A stretch of DNA of 64,000 nucleotides from Sulfuricurvum sp. (GTDB lineage: Bacteria > Campylobacterota > Campylobacteria > Campylobacterales > Sulfurimonadaceae), in the NCBI GenBank assembly GCA_030694265.1, contig JAUXYP010000008.1, positions 186,001-250,000 of the forward strand. Reading direction: 5' to 3'. The notes beneath the pieces were generated by a model that was given only the letters and a program-made list of their open reading frames with translations, was not told where the DNA came from and did no database searches. Positions 8,433-18,181 of this stretch are shown here, one piece after another. The position numbers were made by a program, and so were the translations under genes. Positions within the stretch are counted from its first letter, which is position 1. Each line of letters begins with the position of its first letter.

Positions 8433-9785
8433 TTAAAACCATTCTAACAATTTGCTGACTTCATCGATTTCATAGCATTTCATAGCGGTTTTTTCGAGCG
8501 GTTTTTTGGGTATAAGCGCTTTGGTGATCTGCTGTGAGTGCGCTTCTTTGAGACGCACATCGAGTTGATACACCTCCCGAATATCACCTACTAAAGAGAC
8601 CTCTCCGATAAATACCGTTTCTTTGGAGATAGCGCGGTTACGAAAACTGCTGATGATCGCCGCGAGAATGGCTAAATCCGCAGAGGTCTCCATGATCTTG
8701 ATCCCGCCGGTGATGTTGACAAAAACATCATAGCTGTTGAGCGGTATCTCAAGCTTGCGCTCTAGAAGAGCGAGCAGCATGTTAAGACGGTTGTTATCAA
8801 ATCCTGTCGCTTGGCGTTTTGGATTAGGGGCATGGGTGTCGCTAACGAGTGCCTGAACTTCCAGCACAATGGGGCGAGAACCTTCCATAATGACCGTAAG
8901 TGCTGAACCGCTTTGAGATTTACTGCGGTTAAAAAAGCGAGAAGAGATATCTTTGGCCGAAATCAATCCCTCAGAACGCATCTCAAAAACGCCGATTTCG
9001 CTTGTAGGTCCAAAACGGTTTTTAAATCCGCGTAAAATACGCAGTTCATGACCGCTGTCCCCTTCAAAATACAGTACGACGTCTACCATGTGCTCCAAAA
9101 CTCTTGGACCCGCGATTGACCCCTCTTTGGTGATATGACCGATGATAAATATGGCGATTTGACGCTCTTTGGCAATACGCATCAGATCAAAGGTAATTTG
9201 ACGTACCTGCGTCACCGACCCGGGCGCTGAACCGATCGTTTCGGAATACATGGTCTGGATAGAGTCGATGATGATACACTCATAGGAGCGCTCATGCAAC
9301 TCTGTGAGGACTTTTTCGAGACTAATCTCGGCGAGTAAATAGAGATTATCGACATTGGCATTCAAACGCTTAGCGCGTAGTTTGATTTGCCCGGCACTCT
9401 CTTCCCCTGATACATAGAGAACATTTCGATTTTGACGGGCAAGATTAGAGCCGATCTTTAGAAGAAGGGTCGATTTTCCCACTCCTGGACTTCCACCGAT
9501 CAGCACTAAAGACCCAGGGACAACTCCCCCTCCTAAAACCATATCCAATTCGGTATCATCACTGGTATAGCGCTGGACGTTCTCCTCTTCGATCTTCGTA
9601 ATCTCTTGTGCTTTAGCCCCTGCAAGCGGTGATGAGGAAGCGGTGAGTTTGACAATATCCTGCTGCTGTTCGTTCAGCTCAATGAGACAGTCCCAACCGC
9701 CGCAGTTGGTACATTTCCCCATCCATTTAGGAGTCGTAAAACCGCAGTGTTGACACTCAAAAAGGGTTGTTTTTTTCTTGGCCAT
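8433..9785 (-). CDS. radA: DNA repair protein RadA
   Basis: N-terminal zinc finger (CQHCGFTTPKWMGKCTNCGGW), Walker A GGSPGVGKST, KNRFG motif. Confidence 0.95.
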   Translation of the reverse strand: MAKKKTTLFECQHCGFTTPKWMGKCTNCGGWDCLIELNEQQQDIVKLTASSSPLAGAKAQEITKIEEENVQRYTSDDTELDMVLGGGVVPGSLVLIGGSPGVGKSTLLLKIGSNLARQNRNVLYVSGEESAGQIKLRAKRLNANVDNLYLLAEISLEKVLTELHERSYECIIIDSIQTMYSETIGSAPGSVTQVRQITFDLMRIAKERQIAIFIIGHITKEGSIAGPRVLEHMVDVVLYFEGDSGHELRILRGFKNRFGPTSEIGVFEMRSEGLISAKDISSRFFNRSKSQSGSALTVIMEGSRPIVLEVQALVSDTHAPNPKRQATGFDNNRLNMLLALLERKLEIPLNSYDVFVNITGGIKIMETSADLAILAAIISSFRNRAISKETVFIGEVSLVGDIREVYQLDVRLKEAHSQQITKALIPKKPLEKTAMKCYEIDEVSKLLEWF

Positions 9786-10672
9786 TAGTCGTTGGATTCT
9801 GCTACGTAAATTGCATCCAAAATACCGTCTACAAACGTATATTTGTCAAACGCTATCAAATGCTCAGGCTGTTCACCGACACCGATGTAGAGGATAGGTA
9901 GCTGTAGGGCATAGGCTATACTAAATACTGATCCCCCTTTGGCCGTGCCGTCGAGTTTGGTGATGATGATACCATCTACGCCTACCATTTCGTTGAACGC
10001 TTTTGCCTGTGCGATGGCGGAGCTTCCTTGGGTTCCATCTAGGATGAGGATTTTACGGTGGGGTGCTCCGGTGTGTGCTTTATCACAGATACGAACGATT
10101 TTTTTAAGCTCGTTGCCCAAGTTAGTTTGGGTATGAAGTCGTCCTGCAGTATCTATGATGACTTGCTCAAAGCCTCTTGCTTTTGCGGATTCGATGGTGT
10201 CATAGGCAACAGCACTTGGATCATGCCCCTGACGCGAAGAGACGATTGGGATTTCGAGTTTATCGGCCCATCGGGTAAGCTGTTCGATTGCTGCGGCACG
10301 GAAAGTATCTGCCGCACCTAGTATGACACGTTCCCCATTGTTGAGATAATGCTGTGCTAATTTGGCAATGGTAGTTGTTTTACCGGCACCATTAACGCCG
10401 ATGATGAGGGTTACCGTCGGTTTATTCGGATTTTCGGGAAGGGAATTCTGGGCGTAACTAAGCGTTGCGAGCAGTTTCGAACGCAACTGTTCACGAGTGA
10501 TTTCACCTTGATATAGCTCACGCATGATAATCTCAACGAGATCGTATTCAACATCAGATTCTAGAAGGATGTTTTCGAGTTCTTCTTTGGATATTTTGAG
10601 TTTTTTTTCGGGAACGATTGCTGCAATCGCATCAACGGTTTTTTGCAGCCCTTTTTTGATAAATGAAAACAT
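9785..10672 (-). CDS. ftsY: signal recognition particle receptor FtsY
   Basis: SRP GTPase motifs GVNGAGKTTTIAKLA, DTFRAAAIEQL, DTAGRLHTQ, TKLDGTAKGG. Confidence 0.95.
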   Translation of the reverse strand: MFSFIKKGLQKTVDAIAAIVPEKKLKISKEELENILLESDVEYDLVEIIMRELYQGEITREQLRSKLLATLSYAQNSLPENPNKPTVTLIIGVNGAGKTTTIAKLAQHYLNNGERVILGAADTFRAAAIEQLTRWADKLEIPIVSSRQGHDPSAVAYDTIESAKARGFEQVIIDTAGRLHTQTNLGNELKKIVRICDKAHTGAPHRKILILDGTQGSSAIAQAKAFNEMVGVDGIIITKLDGTAKGGSVFSIAYALQLPILYIGVGEQPEHLIAFDKYTFVDGILDAIYVAESND

Positions 10673-10674
10673 CC

Positions 10675-11277
10675 TTATTTGCCTAAAGCTTGCGCAATGT
10701 CATTGTCGATCATCTCTTCGGGAGTTGCACCCATGTAATGCGTTACGTATTCTCCATTTTTATAAAGAATCATAAGTGGAATAGGAAATTGTTGTCCCAC
10801 ACCTATCGTGGATGCAATGGAGCGTGCGAGTGATTGATTTTCGGCTTTATTGGCAATGAGGTATTCTCCCCCATAGGTTTTTTTAAATTTTTCAAGTTCA
10901 TCATTGGAAACATCATCTTCTATGGTGATCCCCATAACGATTAAATCATCCCCGTATTTTTTTTGCAAATTTCCTAGGTGGCGTGCTTCTGCACGACAAG
11001 GAGGACACCACGTTGCAAAGACATCAAAAAGGACAACCTTGTCTTTTCCCTGATCCAGGGTAAAGTTGGTACCTCTTTTTTCAACAGTGTAGGCTTTACC
11101 GTCTGTATCGAGTAAATGAAACGATGCGGTGGATACAACTGCATCTTCTGTAGTCTCTTCGCCGCATCCAGTCAGTAATAATAAGCTCATAAGGGGAATA
11201 ATAAGTGTGCTAAAACGCATTTTAATGTCCATTTGATAGAATGTGTCATTATAACATGAAAGGGTTAATGTGACCAA
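10675..11277 (-). CDS. TlpA/ResA-like thioredoxin-fold lipoprotein
   Basis: Lipobox LLTGCG; thioredoxin-type active site ATWCPPCRAE. Confidence 0.85.
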   Translation of the reverse strand: MVTLTLSCYNDTFYQMDIKMRFSTLIIPLMSLLLLTGCGEETTEDAVVSTASFHLLDTDGKAYTVEKRGTNFTLDQGKDKVVLFDVFATWCPPCRAEARHLGNLQKKYGDDLIVMGITIEDDVSNDELEKFKKTYGGEYLIANKAENQSLARSIASTIGVGQQFPIPLMILYKNGEYVTHYMGATPEEMIDNDIAQALGK

Positions 11278-11863
11278 AAGCGATTTTCGCCAGCATTGTC
11301 TTAAACAGATGCGGAGCCTTTCATCAGCGGGGAAGCGTTACCGTGATGCGCAAGTTAACCATTATTTGATGAAAATTTTACGAAAAGAAAAAGGAAAACG
11401 GATTTTGCTTTATTGGCCTTTTGGCTTTGAAGCGGACATTCGTAAAAGTATTTGGGCATTGCGTGCTAAAAAGTCATTATATTTGCCGTTTATGGATGGC
11501 GTCAGTTTCAAAATGGTACCATTGAGATTACCGTTGGAGCGTAAAGCTTTTGGGATTTATGAACCTCGGTTTTCAAATTTAAATATTAAAATAATTGATG
11601 TAGCTATTGTCCCTGTTGTAGGTGTGGACGGATCTTTTTGTCGAATTGGTTTTGGTAAGGGTATGTATGACCGATTTTTCCCTACGCTCAAGTCGAAACC
11701 ATTAACTATTTTTATACAGTCGCACCGGTGTTTGACATCGGAAAAAGTGTGTGACGAATATGATATATCAGGGGATTTGTTGATCACGCCACGCGGGGTG
11801 GATGCTAATAAGGAATTTCATGTTAAACGAACTACTCATAGGAAGCGGTATAGCCGCTTTTAG
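11270..11863 (+). CDS. 5-formyltetrahydrofolate cyclo-ligase
   Basis: C-terminal GFGKGMYDRFF motif, typical of 5-FTHF cyclo-ligases. Confidence 0.8.
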   Translation: MTKSDFRQHCLKQMRSLSSAGKRYRDAQVNHYLMKILRKEKGKRILLYWPFGFEADIRKSIWALRAKKSLYLPFMDGVSFKMVPLRLPLERKAFGIYEPRFSNLNIKIIDVAIVPVVGVDGSFCRIGFGKGMYDRFFPTLKSKPLTIFIQSHRCLTSEKVCDEYDISGDLLITPRGVDANKEFHVKRTTHRKRYSRF

Positions 11864-13388
11864 TGGGATAGTCGGATTTTTAATTTCAAAAAAAATATCT
11901 TCTGCAAACTCTGAACTCTATTTGGCGCAAGCAAAAGCGAAAGCCAGTGTTATCGAGGCAGAAGCGCATATCATTTTAGAACGTGCTACTTTTCGCTCAA
12001 GCGAAATTGAAAAAGAGGCACAACGTAAATACGATGAGGCTTACGAGCGTGTAAAACGTGATTTAGCGGACGAGGAAGCCAAAGTAGTCGGTATGAAACG
12101 CGATTTTGAGCAGTTTCGTCAGGGTGAATCGGAAGCTTTGCGTATTCAGCGTACTGCTATTGATAATTCACGGCTTAATCTGGAACGTAATGAGAGTGCA
12201 TTAGAGAAATTAAAAGAAGACTATCGCCAAAAAGGGATAAAAATAGTGTCGCTGCTCGAAGAGCGCTCACATCTTTCCCAGCAAGAAGCTAAAACCATGC
12301 TCATGGATCATGTACGTGAAAGTGCACGCTTGGAAATGGCAAGATTGACGCGTACGCTTGAAGAACAGAGTAAGGAACAGTTAAAGCGCAAAGCCGATTA
12401 TATTTTAGGTCAGGCAACAGCGCGATTTGCCGGAGAATTTGCCTCTGAACGGCTTATTAGTGTTATTCATCTCGACAGTGATGAGCTTAAAGGGCGTATC
12501 ATCGGTAAAGAGGGTCGCAATATCAAGAGCTTAGAGCTGATTTGTGGTGTTGATATTATTATTGATGAAACACCTAATACGATTTTGGTAAGTTCTTTTA
12601 ACCTCTTTAGACGTGCAATTGCCACGAAAACAATTGCGTTGCTTATTGAGGATGGACGCATTCAGCCTGCTCGTATCGAAGAGGTATTTCAAAAAGTCAC
12701 CGATGAGTTTGAAGAAGCGATTTTACATGAAGGCGAAGAGATCGTTTTCGATTTAGGTGTTGGGGTAATGCACCCAGAGCTAATGAGGCTTATCGGACGC
12801 TTACGCTACCGATCAAGTTACGGACAAAATGCATTGGCGCATACGCTTGAAGTGGCTCATTTGGCAGGTCTTATGGCAGCTGAAATGGGAGGCGATGTGA
12901 AACTGGCACGTCGTGCAGGACTTTTGCACGATATCGGTAAATCGCTCACTCAAGAGGCTGGCGGAAGTCACGTTGATTTGGGAGTAGAAGTCTGCCGACG
13001 TCTTAATGAAGATCCGGTTGTTATCAATGCTATTTATGCGCATCATGGGCATGAAGAGATGAAGACTATCGAATGTGCGGCTGTCTGTGCGGCTGATACA
13101 CTCTCTGCGGCCCGTCCTGGCGCACGACGTGAGGTATTAGAGAGCTTTTTACGCCGTGTGACGGATATTGAAAACATCGCTACGCAAAAATACGGTGTGA
13201 AACAAGCCTATGCGATCAATGCAGGGCGTGAAGTACGCGTTATTGTCAATGCACAAAGCATCAATGATGATGAAAGCTTTTTATTGGCACGCGAAATTGC
13301 TGAAGAGATTGGGCAAAAAGTTCAATTTCCAGGTGAGATTAAAGTGAATGTTATTCGTGAAAGCCGCGTAGTCGAATACGCACGATAG
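11802..13388 (+). CDS. rny: ribonuclease Y (start likely internal, at MLNELLIGSG)
   Basis: N-terminal TM and coiled coil, KH domain (GRIIGKEGRNIKSLE), HD motif (LLHDIGKS). Confidence 0.93.
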   Translation: MLIRNFMLNELLIGSGIAAFSGIVGFLISKKISSANSELYLAQAKAKASVIEAEAHIILERATFRSSEIEKEAQRKYDEAYERVKRDLADEEAKVVGMKRDFEQFRQGESEALRIQRTAIDNSRLNLERNESALEKLKEDYRQKGIKIVSLLEERSHLSQQEAKTMLMDHVRESARLEMARLTRTLEEQSKEQLKRKADYILGQATARFAGEFASERLISVIHLDSDELKGRIIGKEGRNIKSLELICGVDIIIDETPNTILVSSFNLFRRAIATKTIALLIEDGRIQPARIEEVFQKVTDEFEEAILHEGEEIVFDLGVGVMHPELMRLIGRLRYRSSYGQNALAHTLEVAHLAGLMAAEMGGDVKLARRAGLLHDIGKSLTQEAGGSHVDLGVEVCRRLNEDPVVINAIYAHHGHEEMKTIECAAVCAADTLSAARPGARREVLESFLRRVTDIENIATQKYGVKQAYAINAGREVRVIVNAQSINDDESFLLAREIAEEIGQKVQFPGEIKVNVIRESRVVEYAR

Positions 13389-13420
13389 AAGCCCTTTTAG
13401 GGGCAACTACTTTATCGTTC
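13386..13420. terminator. possible short hairpin between convergent genes
   Basis: gcccttttaggggc stem-loop between rny (+) and the DUF3365-like gene (-). Confidence 0.3.
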
Positions 13421-13975
13421 TACTGGGATATCAACAACAATCATCCCACGTAAATCTCCCATTTTATACCCCATAGCGTGATCATTTGGATAGGCAGCTT
13501 TGATAGCACGGCCTAGCTCGGATTGAGAGTCGATGTTCCCATGACATTTGAGACACGCTTCATTGTTGATAATAAGCGGTTGATAATAATGATCCATATT
13601 TCCTTGGGAGTGTATTTCATAAGAGGGAAGAGGTTGAGCCTCTTTGAGCTTCTCTTGCCAAGCGCTTAGGATTGCTGATTCTTGAGCATTTGCACGATTT
13701 TGTGGGTTTCGCTCCAGTAAAGTTACCCGCTTAACCTTGTAATTGGTTGTGTTGGATATTTCTGTAGTGAGTATTTGAGCACTGGCATTGCAAAAGCCCA
13801 AAGCTGCAAGAGGGCCATTTTTCGTCATTTGCTCTTTGAGCTGGCCGCCTAATTTTTGAATGAGGGCAGCGGATACATTTTCACCTATTTTGACACTTGT
13901 TTCTTTGGTGTCGTTTTGAGCATTCAAAGATAGACTAAGAACGAGTGATGAAAATAACAGTGTTGAGTATTTCAT
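13412..13975 (-). CDS. DUF3365-like periplasmic haem-binding (CxxCH) protein
   Basis: Signal peptide; ACLKCHG haem motif; HAMGYKMGDLRGMIVVDIP ending. Confidence 0.75.
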   Translation of the reverse strand: MKYSTLLFSSLVLSLSLNAQNDTKETSVKIGENVSAALIQKLGGQLKEQMTKNGPLAALGFCNASAQILTTEISNTTNYKVKRVTLLERNPQNRANAQESAILSAWQEKLKEAQPLPSYEIHSQGNMDHYYQPLIINNEACLKCHGNIDSQSELGRAIKAAYPNDHAMGYKMGDLRGMIVVDIPVER

Positions 13976-13990
13976 AAGATTCCTTTATGG

Positions 13991-14887
13991 CTAAATGGTT
14001 TCATAATCTTCATGTGAGCCTTGCGAATCATCGTAAGGGTCTAGATGAACCAAAGCATGAACGGTATTGTCTGGGAAAAGTCCAATGATTGAAAGTTCGA
14101 TATTGTCTCCGACTTGATGTGCGTCGAATAATGAGGTACTGACATTAAAAACGATGTGAACGCTTATGAAAATCTCCGAACTAGAACGACGCGTTCGAAG
14201 ATCATGATAGGAATTAATTGCTATTTCATTATCTAGAATGGATTGAATCTTAGTGACATTTTCAGGCTCAAGCGCAGCATCCAGAAGCATCATAATCCCC
14301 TCATGAATAAGCGGATATGCTGAATAAAGCATATATATACTGATACCTATTCCTAAAAGTGGATCAATAAAAGTGTAATCAGTCAGGGCGATAAATGCTA
14401 AAGAGGCCAGTACCGCTCCATTACTGAGCAAATCAGTTTTATAGTGAAGTGCATCGGCTTTGATGACCATGTTGTTGGTCTGTTTTGCAATAATATTTAA
14501 AAAGACTACCAATCCGGCAGTAATGATCAGTGAGATGACCATGACACCCAATGAGGCTTGAAGATGCGTAATTACACTTCCTTGCACCATTTTAGAAATG
14601 GCTTCATAGAGAATAAACAATGCTGAAAGGCTAATAATCGTTCCCTCGATAACTGCCGCCAAAGGTTCAAGCTTTTTACGACCGAAATTAAACATTTCAT
14701 CGGGTTCTTTATCCGAGTTGTGAAGGGCAAAATAGTTAAAAGCGGAAACGACAAGATCGAGCAGGGAATCAATAGCAGAAGCCAAAACGGCAACAGAACC
14801 GCTGATGATACCAACGGTGAGTTTCAATGTCACAAGAATCAGTGCGACACTACTGGAAATAAGGGTGGCTTTTTTTTCTATTTGCAT
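13991..14887 (-). CDS. cation diffusion facilitator family transporter
   Basis: DSLLDLVVSAFNYFAL and ADALHYKTDLLSNGAVLASL, the CDF HxxxD/DxxxD metal-site regions. Confidence 0.88.
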   Translation of the reverse strand: MQIEKKATLISSSVALILVTLKLTVGIISGSVAVLASAIDSLLDLVVSAFNYFALHNSDKEPDEMFNFGRKKLEPLAAVIEGTIISLSALFILYEAISKMVQGSVITHLQASLGVMVISLIITAGLVVFLNIIAKQTNNMVIKADALHYKTDLLSNGAVLASLAFIALTDYTFIDPLLGIGISIYMLYSAYPLIHEGIMMLLDAALEPENVTKIQSILDNEIAINSYHDLRTRRSSSEIFISVHIVFNVSTSLFDAHQVGDNIELSIIGLFPDNTVHALVHLDPYDDSQGSHEDYETI

Positions 14888-14947
14888 GGGGGTATTTTAA
14901 CCTAATATCGATAAAATTATTGTACCTACATGAGACAAGGGTGAGTA

Positions 14948-15082
14948 TTGAGTATTTTTCAAAAACCCGTTATTAATTTCATCAAACAAGATGCCATCCT
15001 TCTTTATAAATTTAAAATTGATGCGATTTGCTTTCTATGGTTGCGTGCGGATGAGATAGCGATTGTGGAAAATATCAAATGA
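14948..15082 (+). other. short reading frame with TTG start overlapping the DUF2971 start codon; remnant or leader ORF
   Basis: LSIFQKPVINFIKQDAILLYKFKIDAICFLWLRADEIAIVENIK*, with the stop in an ATGA overlap with the ORF at 15079. Confidence 0.25.
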
Positions 15083-15837
15083 ATGAATTAAAAATTTGGC
15101 GGTACATGGACTTAACAAAATTCATTTCATTATTATCAAATAAAGCTCTATATTTTGCTTCTCCAGAAGTTTTTGATGACCCTTATGAATTTTATTTGCC
15201 AGATTCTGATAATGAGCATCTTAGCAAAGTCAAAAAAGATGTTTTAGAAGGTATAGAAAGAGATAATAGTAAAATCTCAGAAATGCCATTCATAAAAAAA
15301 ATGATTGAACAAGCCCAAGATAAGTCAATTGAAACTGAATCGAGTGAATTTAGAAAAAAATATGGTGTAAGTTGTTGGCACATTAATGAGTATGAAAATG
15401 ATGCATTATGGAAAATTTATTCAAATCAAGGGCAAGGTATAGCAATTGAAACAACTTCAGAAAGATTGCAAGCTGCCTTAAAATATAAATATCCAATTAC
15501 GTTTGGTAAAGTACGATATGAAAATTATGATAAATCAAAATTTCAACAAGGTCATATACATACCTTCGGATTTATAAAAAGAAAAGCGTTTGAATATGAA
15601 AAAGAGTATAGAGCTGTAGTTAAACTGATAAAAGAAGAAGATTATAACAATGGTTGTTTAATAGATGTAGATTTAGACAAATTGGTTGAGAAAATACATA
15701 TTTCGCCATTAATGCCAAAATATTTCCTAGATTCTGTTAAGTATTTATGCCAAGGAGAATTATCTTTTCTACAAGAACGAATTAGTCATTCAAATTTATA
15801 TGATAAGTATGAAAAAAATGGGGACAGGCTGAATTAA
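15079..15837 (+). CDS. DUF2971-like protein
   Basis: LWRYM-type start (KIWRYMDLTKFISLLSNKALYFASPEVFDDPYE), SCWHINEYENDALWKIYSNQGQGIAIETT, FIKRKAFEYEKEYRAVV; very AT-rich. Confidence 0.7.
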   Translation: MNELKIWRYMDLTKFISLLSNKALYFASPEVFDDPYEFYLPDSDNEHLSKVKKDVLEGIERDNSKISEMPFIKKMIEQAQDKSIETESSEFRKKYGVSCWHINEYENDALWKIYSNQGQGIAIETTSERLQAALKYKYPITFGKVRYENYDKSKFQQGHIHTFGFIKRKAFEYEKEYRAVVKLIKEEDYNNGCLIDVDLDKLVEKIHISPLMPKYFLDSVKYLCQGELSFLQERISHSNLYDKYEKNGDRLN

Positions 15838-15850
15838 AATGAGAAAAAAA
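15811..15850 (+). repeat. left copy of ~40-bp direct repeat
   Basis: gaaaaaaatggggacaggctgaattaaaatgagaaaaaaa; matches 16761-16800 at 37 of 40 positions. Confidence 0.85.
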
Positions 15851-15986
15851 TCTAATATTGTAATGAAATTATGAAGAGGGACTTGGCTTTCAGCTGCAAG
15901 CAGTACCAGACAATGTGCGTCCGTTAGAAAGCCTAAGTAACGGAATGATAGAATAAAAAAAGTTAAATAGCAATAAAGGGAATCAA

Positions 15987-16748
15987 TTGACGTTACATAA
16001 CAAGGTATTGAATGAGTTATGTACGGCGTTAAACATCGATAATACACACCCTGAATATTCAAAATTTGCAAAAGCCGGCGATCTCGTCAATCAAGCTTAT
16101 TTCAAAATTGCTATCAAAGAATTTGCCCATATTAAAACCTCCAATCCTACAAAGGTCATAGAATCTGATTATGATTTTTTGATGGGTCTGTACAATAAGC
16201 ATATCAAAGAACATCAAGTGATGTTTTTGCTGTTTAATATTTTCGAGACGGCTATTCGATCAAAAGCGGCAATTGTTTTGTCTGAAAAGTACAGTTCAGT
16301 AAATCAAGATGATTGGCTACATAATCCATCTTTGGTTCCCACGAAAATTCAGCATACGTTAGATAAATCCAAAGAGATTATTAGTCTTGATGGTGAGAAT
16401 ATCCTACTGATGGATACATTTCAAATCTTCGATTATATTTTACTTGGTGGTTTAAAGACATTGTATATTTCGTTTTGGGCGGATTTGTCAGACCTATTTG
16501 AAGAAAAAACTTTTAAAGGTCATAATTTAAAAAAGATCGGTAAAAAATCTATGACGTTGATGCTGGAATCGATTCGAAAGTCTCGTAATGACAATGCACA
16601 TCATAAACCGTTTCATAGTAGCAGAAAGAGACGGCACGAAATCGTCGATGATATGGAATTGATTTTGGCACATCTGGGCTTTAATCTCGAAGATGCTATC
16701 AACAATATAGATCCGCAACATCGAATCATCAGATTAAAATATAGATGA
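15987..16748 (+). CDS. HEPN/Abi-like protein (putative RNase or abortive-infection type)
   Basis: C-terminal ESIRKSRNDNAHHKPF contains the HEPN RxxxxH signature (RNDNAH); FLLFNIFETAIRSKAAI resembles the N-terminal helix of Abi-like proteins. Confidence 0.6.
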   Translation: MTLHNKVLNELCTALNIDNTHPEYSKFAKAGDLVNQAYFKIAIKEFAHIKTSNPTKVIESDYDFLMGLYNKHIKEHQVMFLLFNIFETAIRSKAAIVLSEKYSSVNQDDWLHNPSLVPTKIQHTLDKSKEIISLDGENILLMDTFQIFDYILLGGLKTLYISFWADLSDLFEEKTFKGHNLKKIGKKSMTLMLESIRKSRNDNAHHKPFHSSRKRRHEIVDDMELILAHLGFNLEDAINNIDPQHRIIRLKYR

Positions 16749-16760
16749 TGACAAAAACTG

Positions 16761-16800
16761 GAAAAAAATGTGGACAGGCTGAATTAAAATGAGGAAAAAG
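16761..16800 (+). repeat. right copy of ~40-bp direct repeat, abutting cmoB
   Basis: gaaaaaaatgtggacaggctgaattaaaatgaggaaaaag; 950 bp downstream of the left copy. Confidence 0.85.
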
Positions 16801-16801
16801 A

Positions 16802-17695
16802 ATGGACATTAACGCAATACGTACAGAGAGGCAAAAATGGATGACATGGAAAAACATAGCGCCACTGCGCGAGGCAATAGATCAGTTACCAAATATTAGT
16901 GCAACGGTTACTCTAGGCGATACCGTAACGCTCAAAAGCGATGAAGCTGTAGATATTGAAGTGTTAGAGAAAACAGCGCGTTTAATGATGCCGTGGCGCA
17001 AGGGGCCGTTTGATCTTTTCGGTCTTTTTATAGATACCGAATGGCGCAGTGATCAAAAGTACAATTTTCTCCGTCCCCATTTTAATCTGAGTGGTAAAAA
17101 AGTAGCGGATATCGGATGCAATAATGGCTATTATATGTTCCGTTTTCTTGAAGATGCACCTGCTAAAGTCGTAGGGTTTGATCCCTCCGCGCTCTTTAAA
17201 TCTCAGTTTGATTTGATTAATCATTTTGTTAAAAGCGATATTGTTTATGAACTGCTGGGAGTGGAACATCTCCCATTTTACGAAGAAAAATTTGACGTTA
17301 TTTTTTGTCTAGGTGTTTTGTATCACCGAAGCGATCCCATTGCGATGTTAAAAGCACTTTTTCAAGGGTTGGAAAAAGGGGGAGAACTATATTTGGACAC
17401 CTTTATCATTGAAGGTGAAGAACCTTATGCTCTTTGTCCGCAAGGCGGTTACTCTAAAATTACGAATGTGTATTTTGTTCCGACGCTCAAAGCATTGGAA
17501 AATTGGTGCATTAGAGCCGGGTTTTCGGGCTTTGAAGTATTGGGAAGCATGGTAACTACATCAGATGAACAACGAAAAACGTCTTGGATAGAATCACAAA
17601 GCCTTGAAGATTTTCTCGATCCGGACGATAGTACCAAAACAGTAGAAGGATATCCAGCGCCAGTGCGTGGTTATGTTCGAATCAAAAAGGGGTAA
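16802..17695 (+). CDS. cmoB: tRNA U34 carboxymethyltransferase CmoB
   Basis: W+K-rich N-terminus; [56 protein letters not shown]. Confidence 0.93.
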   Translation: MDINAIRTERQKWMTWKNIAPLREAIDQLPNISATVTLGDTVTLKSDEAVDIEVLEKTARLMMPWRKGPFDLFGLFIDTEWRSDQKYNFLRPHFNLSGKKVADIGCNNGYYMFRFLEDAPAKVVGFDPSALFKSQFDLINHFVKSDIVYELLGVEHLPFYEEKFDVIFCLGVLYHRSDPIAMLKALFQGLEKGGELYLDTFIIEGEEPYALCPQGGYSKITNVYFVPTLKALENWCIRAGFSGFEVLGSMVTTSDEQRKTSWIESQSLEDFLDPDDSTKTVEGYPAPVRGYVRIKKG

Positions 17696-17697
17696 TA

Positions 17698-18180
17698 GTG
17701 AACGATGAAATAGAAGTTCAGGACGATTTAGCACATTTAATTAGCAAAGAGCAGACCAGTTTACTGACTCATATGAAAGTTAATACCAATTTTAGCGGTG
17801 AAGTCGTTACAATCGCTTCAGGGTATGCAAAAGTTGTTTTGGACACCCTTGAGGTTATGAGAGCCGATGAGATGGGAATGGTGCATGGGGGATTTATTTT
17901 TGGTGCAGCTGATTTTGCGGCAATGGCTGCGGTCAATGAGCCAAATGTTGTTCTTGCCTCATGTACGTGTTTGTTTCTCTCACCTGTGCGTGTAGGCGAT
18001 CAAGTCTCCTTTATTGCAGAAGAGCATCAAAAAGAGGGGAAAAAGCGTACCGTTCAGGTCAAAGGGTATGTTTACGATATTAAAGTATTTGAGGGGGAGT
18101 TCAAGACAATCATTACGGATCGGCATGTACTGCGCTTGGACTTGTTAAAAAATACAGAAGAATTGGGTAAGATTGACTAA
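17698..18180 (+). CDS. hot-dog fold thioesterase-like protein
   Basis: MGMVHGGFIFGAADFAAMAAVN hot-dog motif. Confidence 0.7.
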   Translation: MNDEIEVQDDLAHLISKEQTSLLTHMKVNTNFSGEVVTIASGYAKVVLDTLEVMRADEMGMVHGGFIFGAADFAAMAAVNEPNVVLASCTCLFLSPVRVGDQVSFIAEEHQKEGKKRTVQVKGYVYDIKVFEGEFKTIITDRHVLRLDLLKNTEELGKID

Positions 18181-18181
18181 A

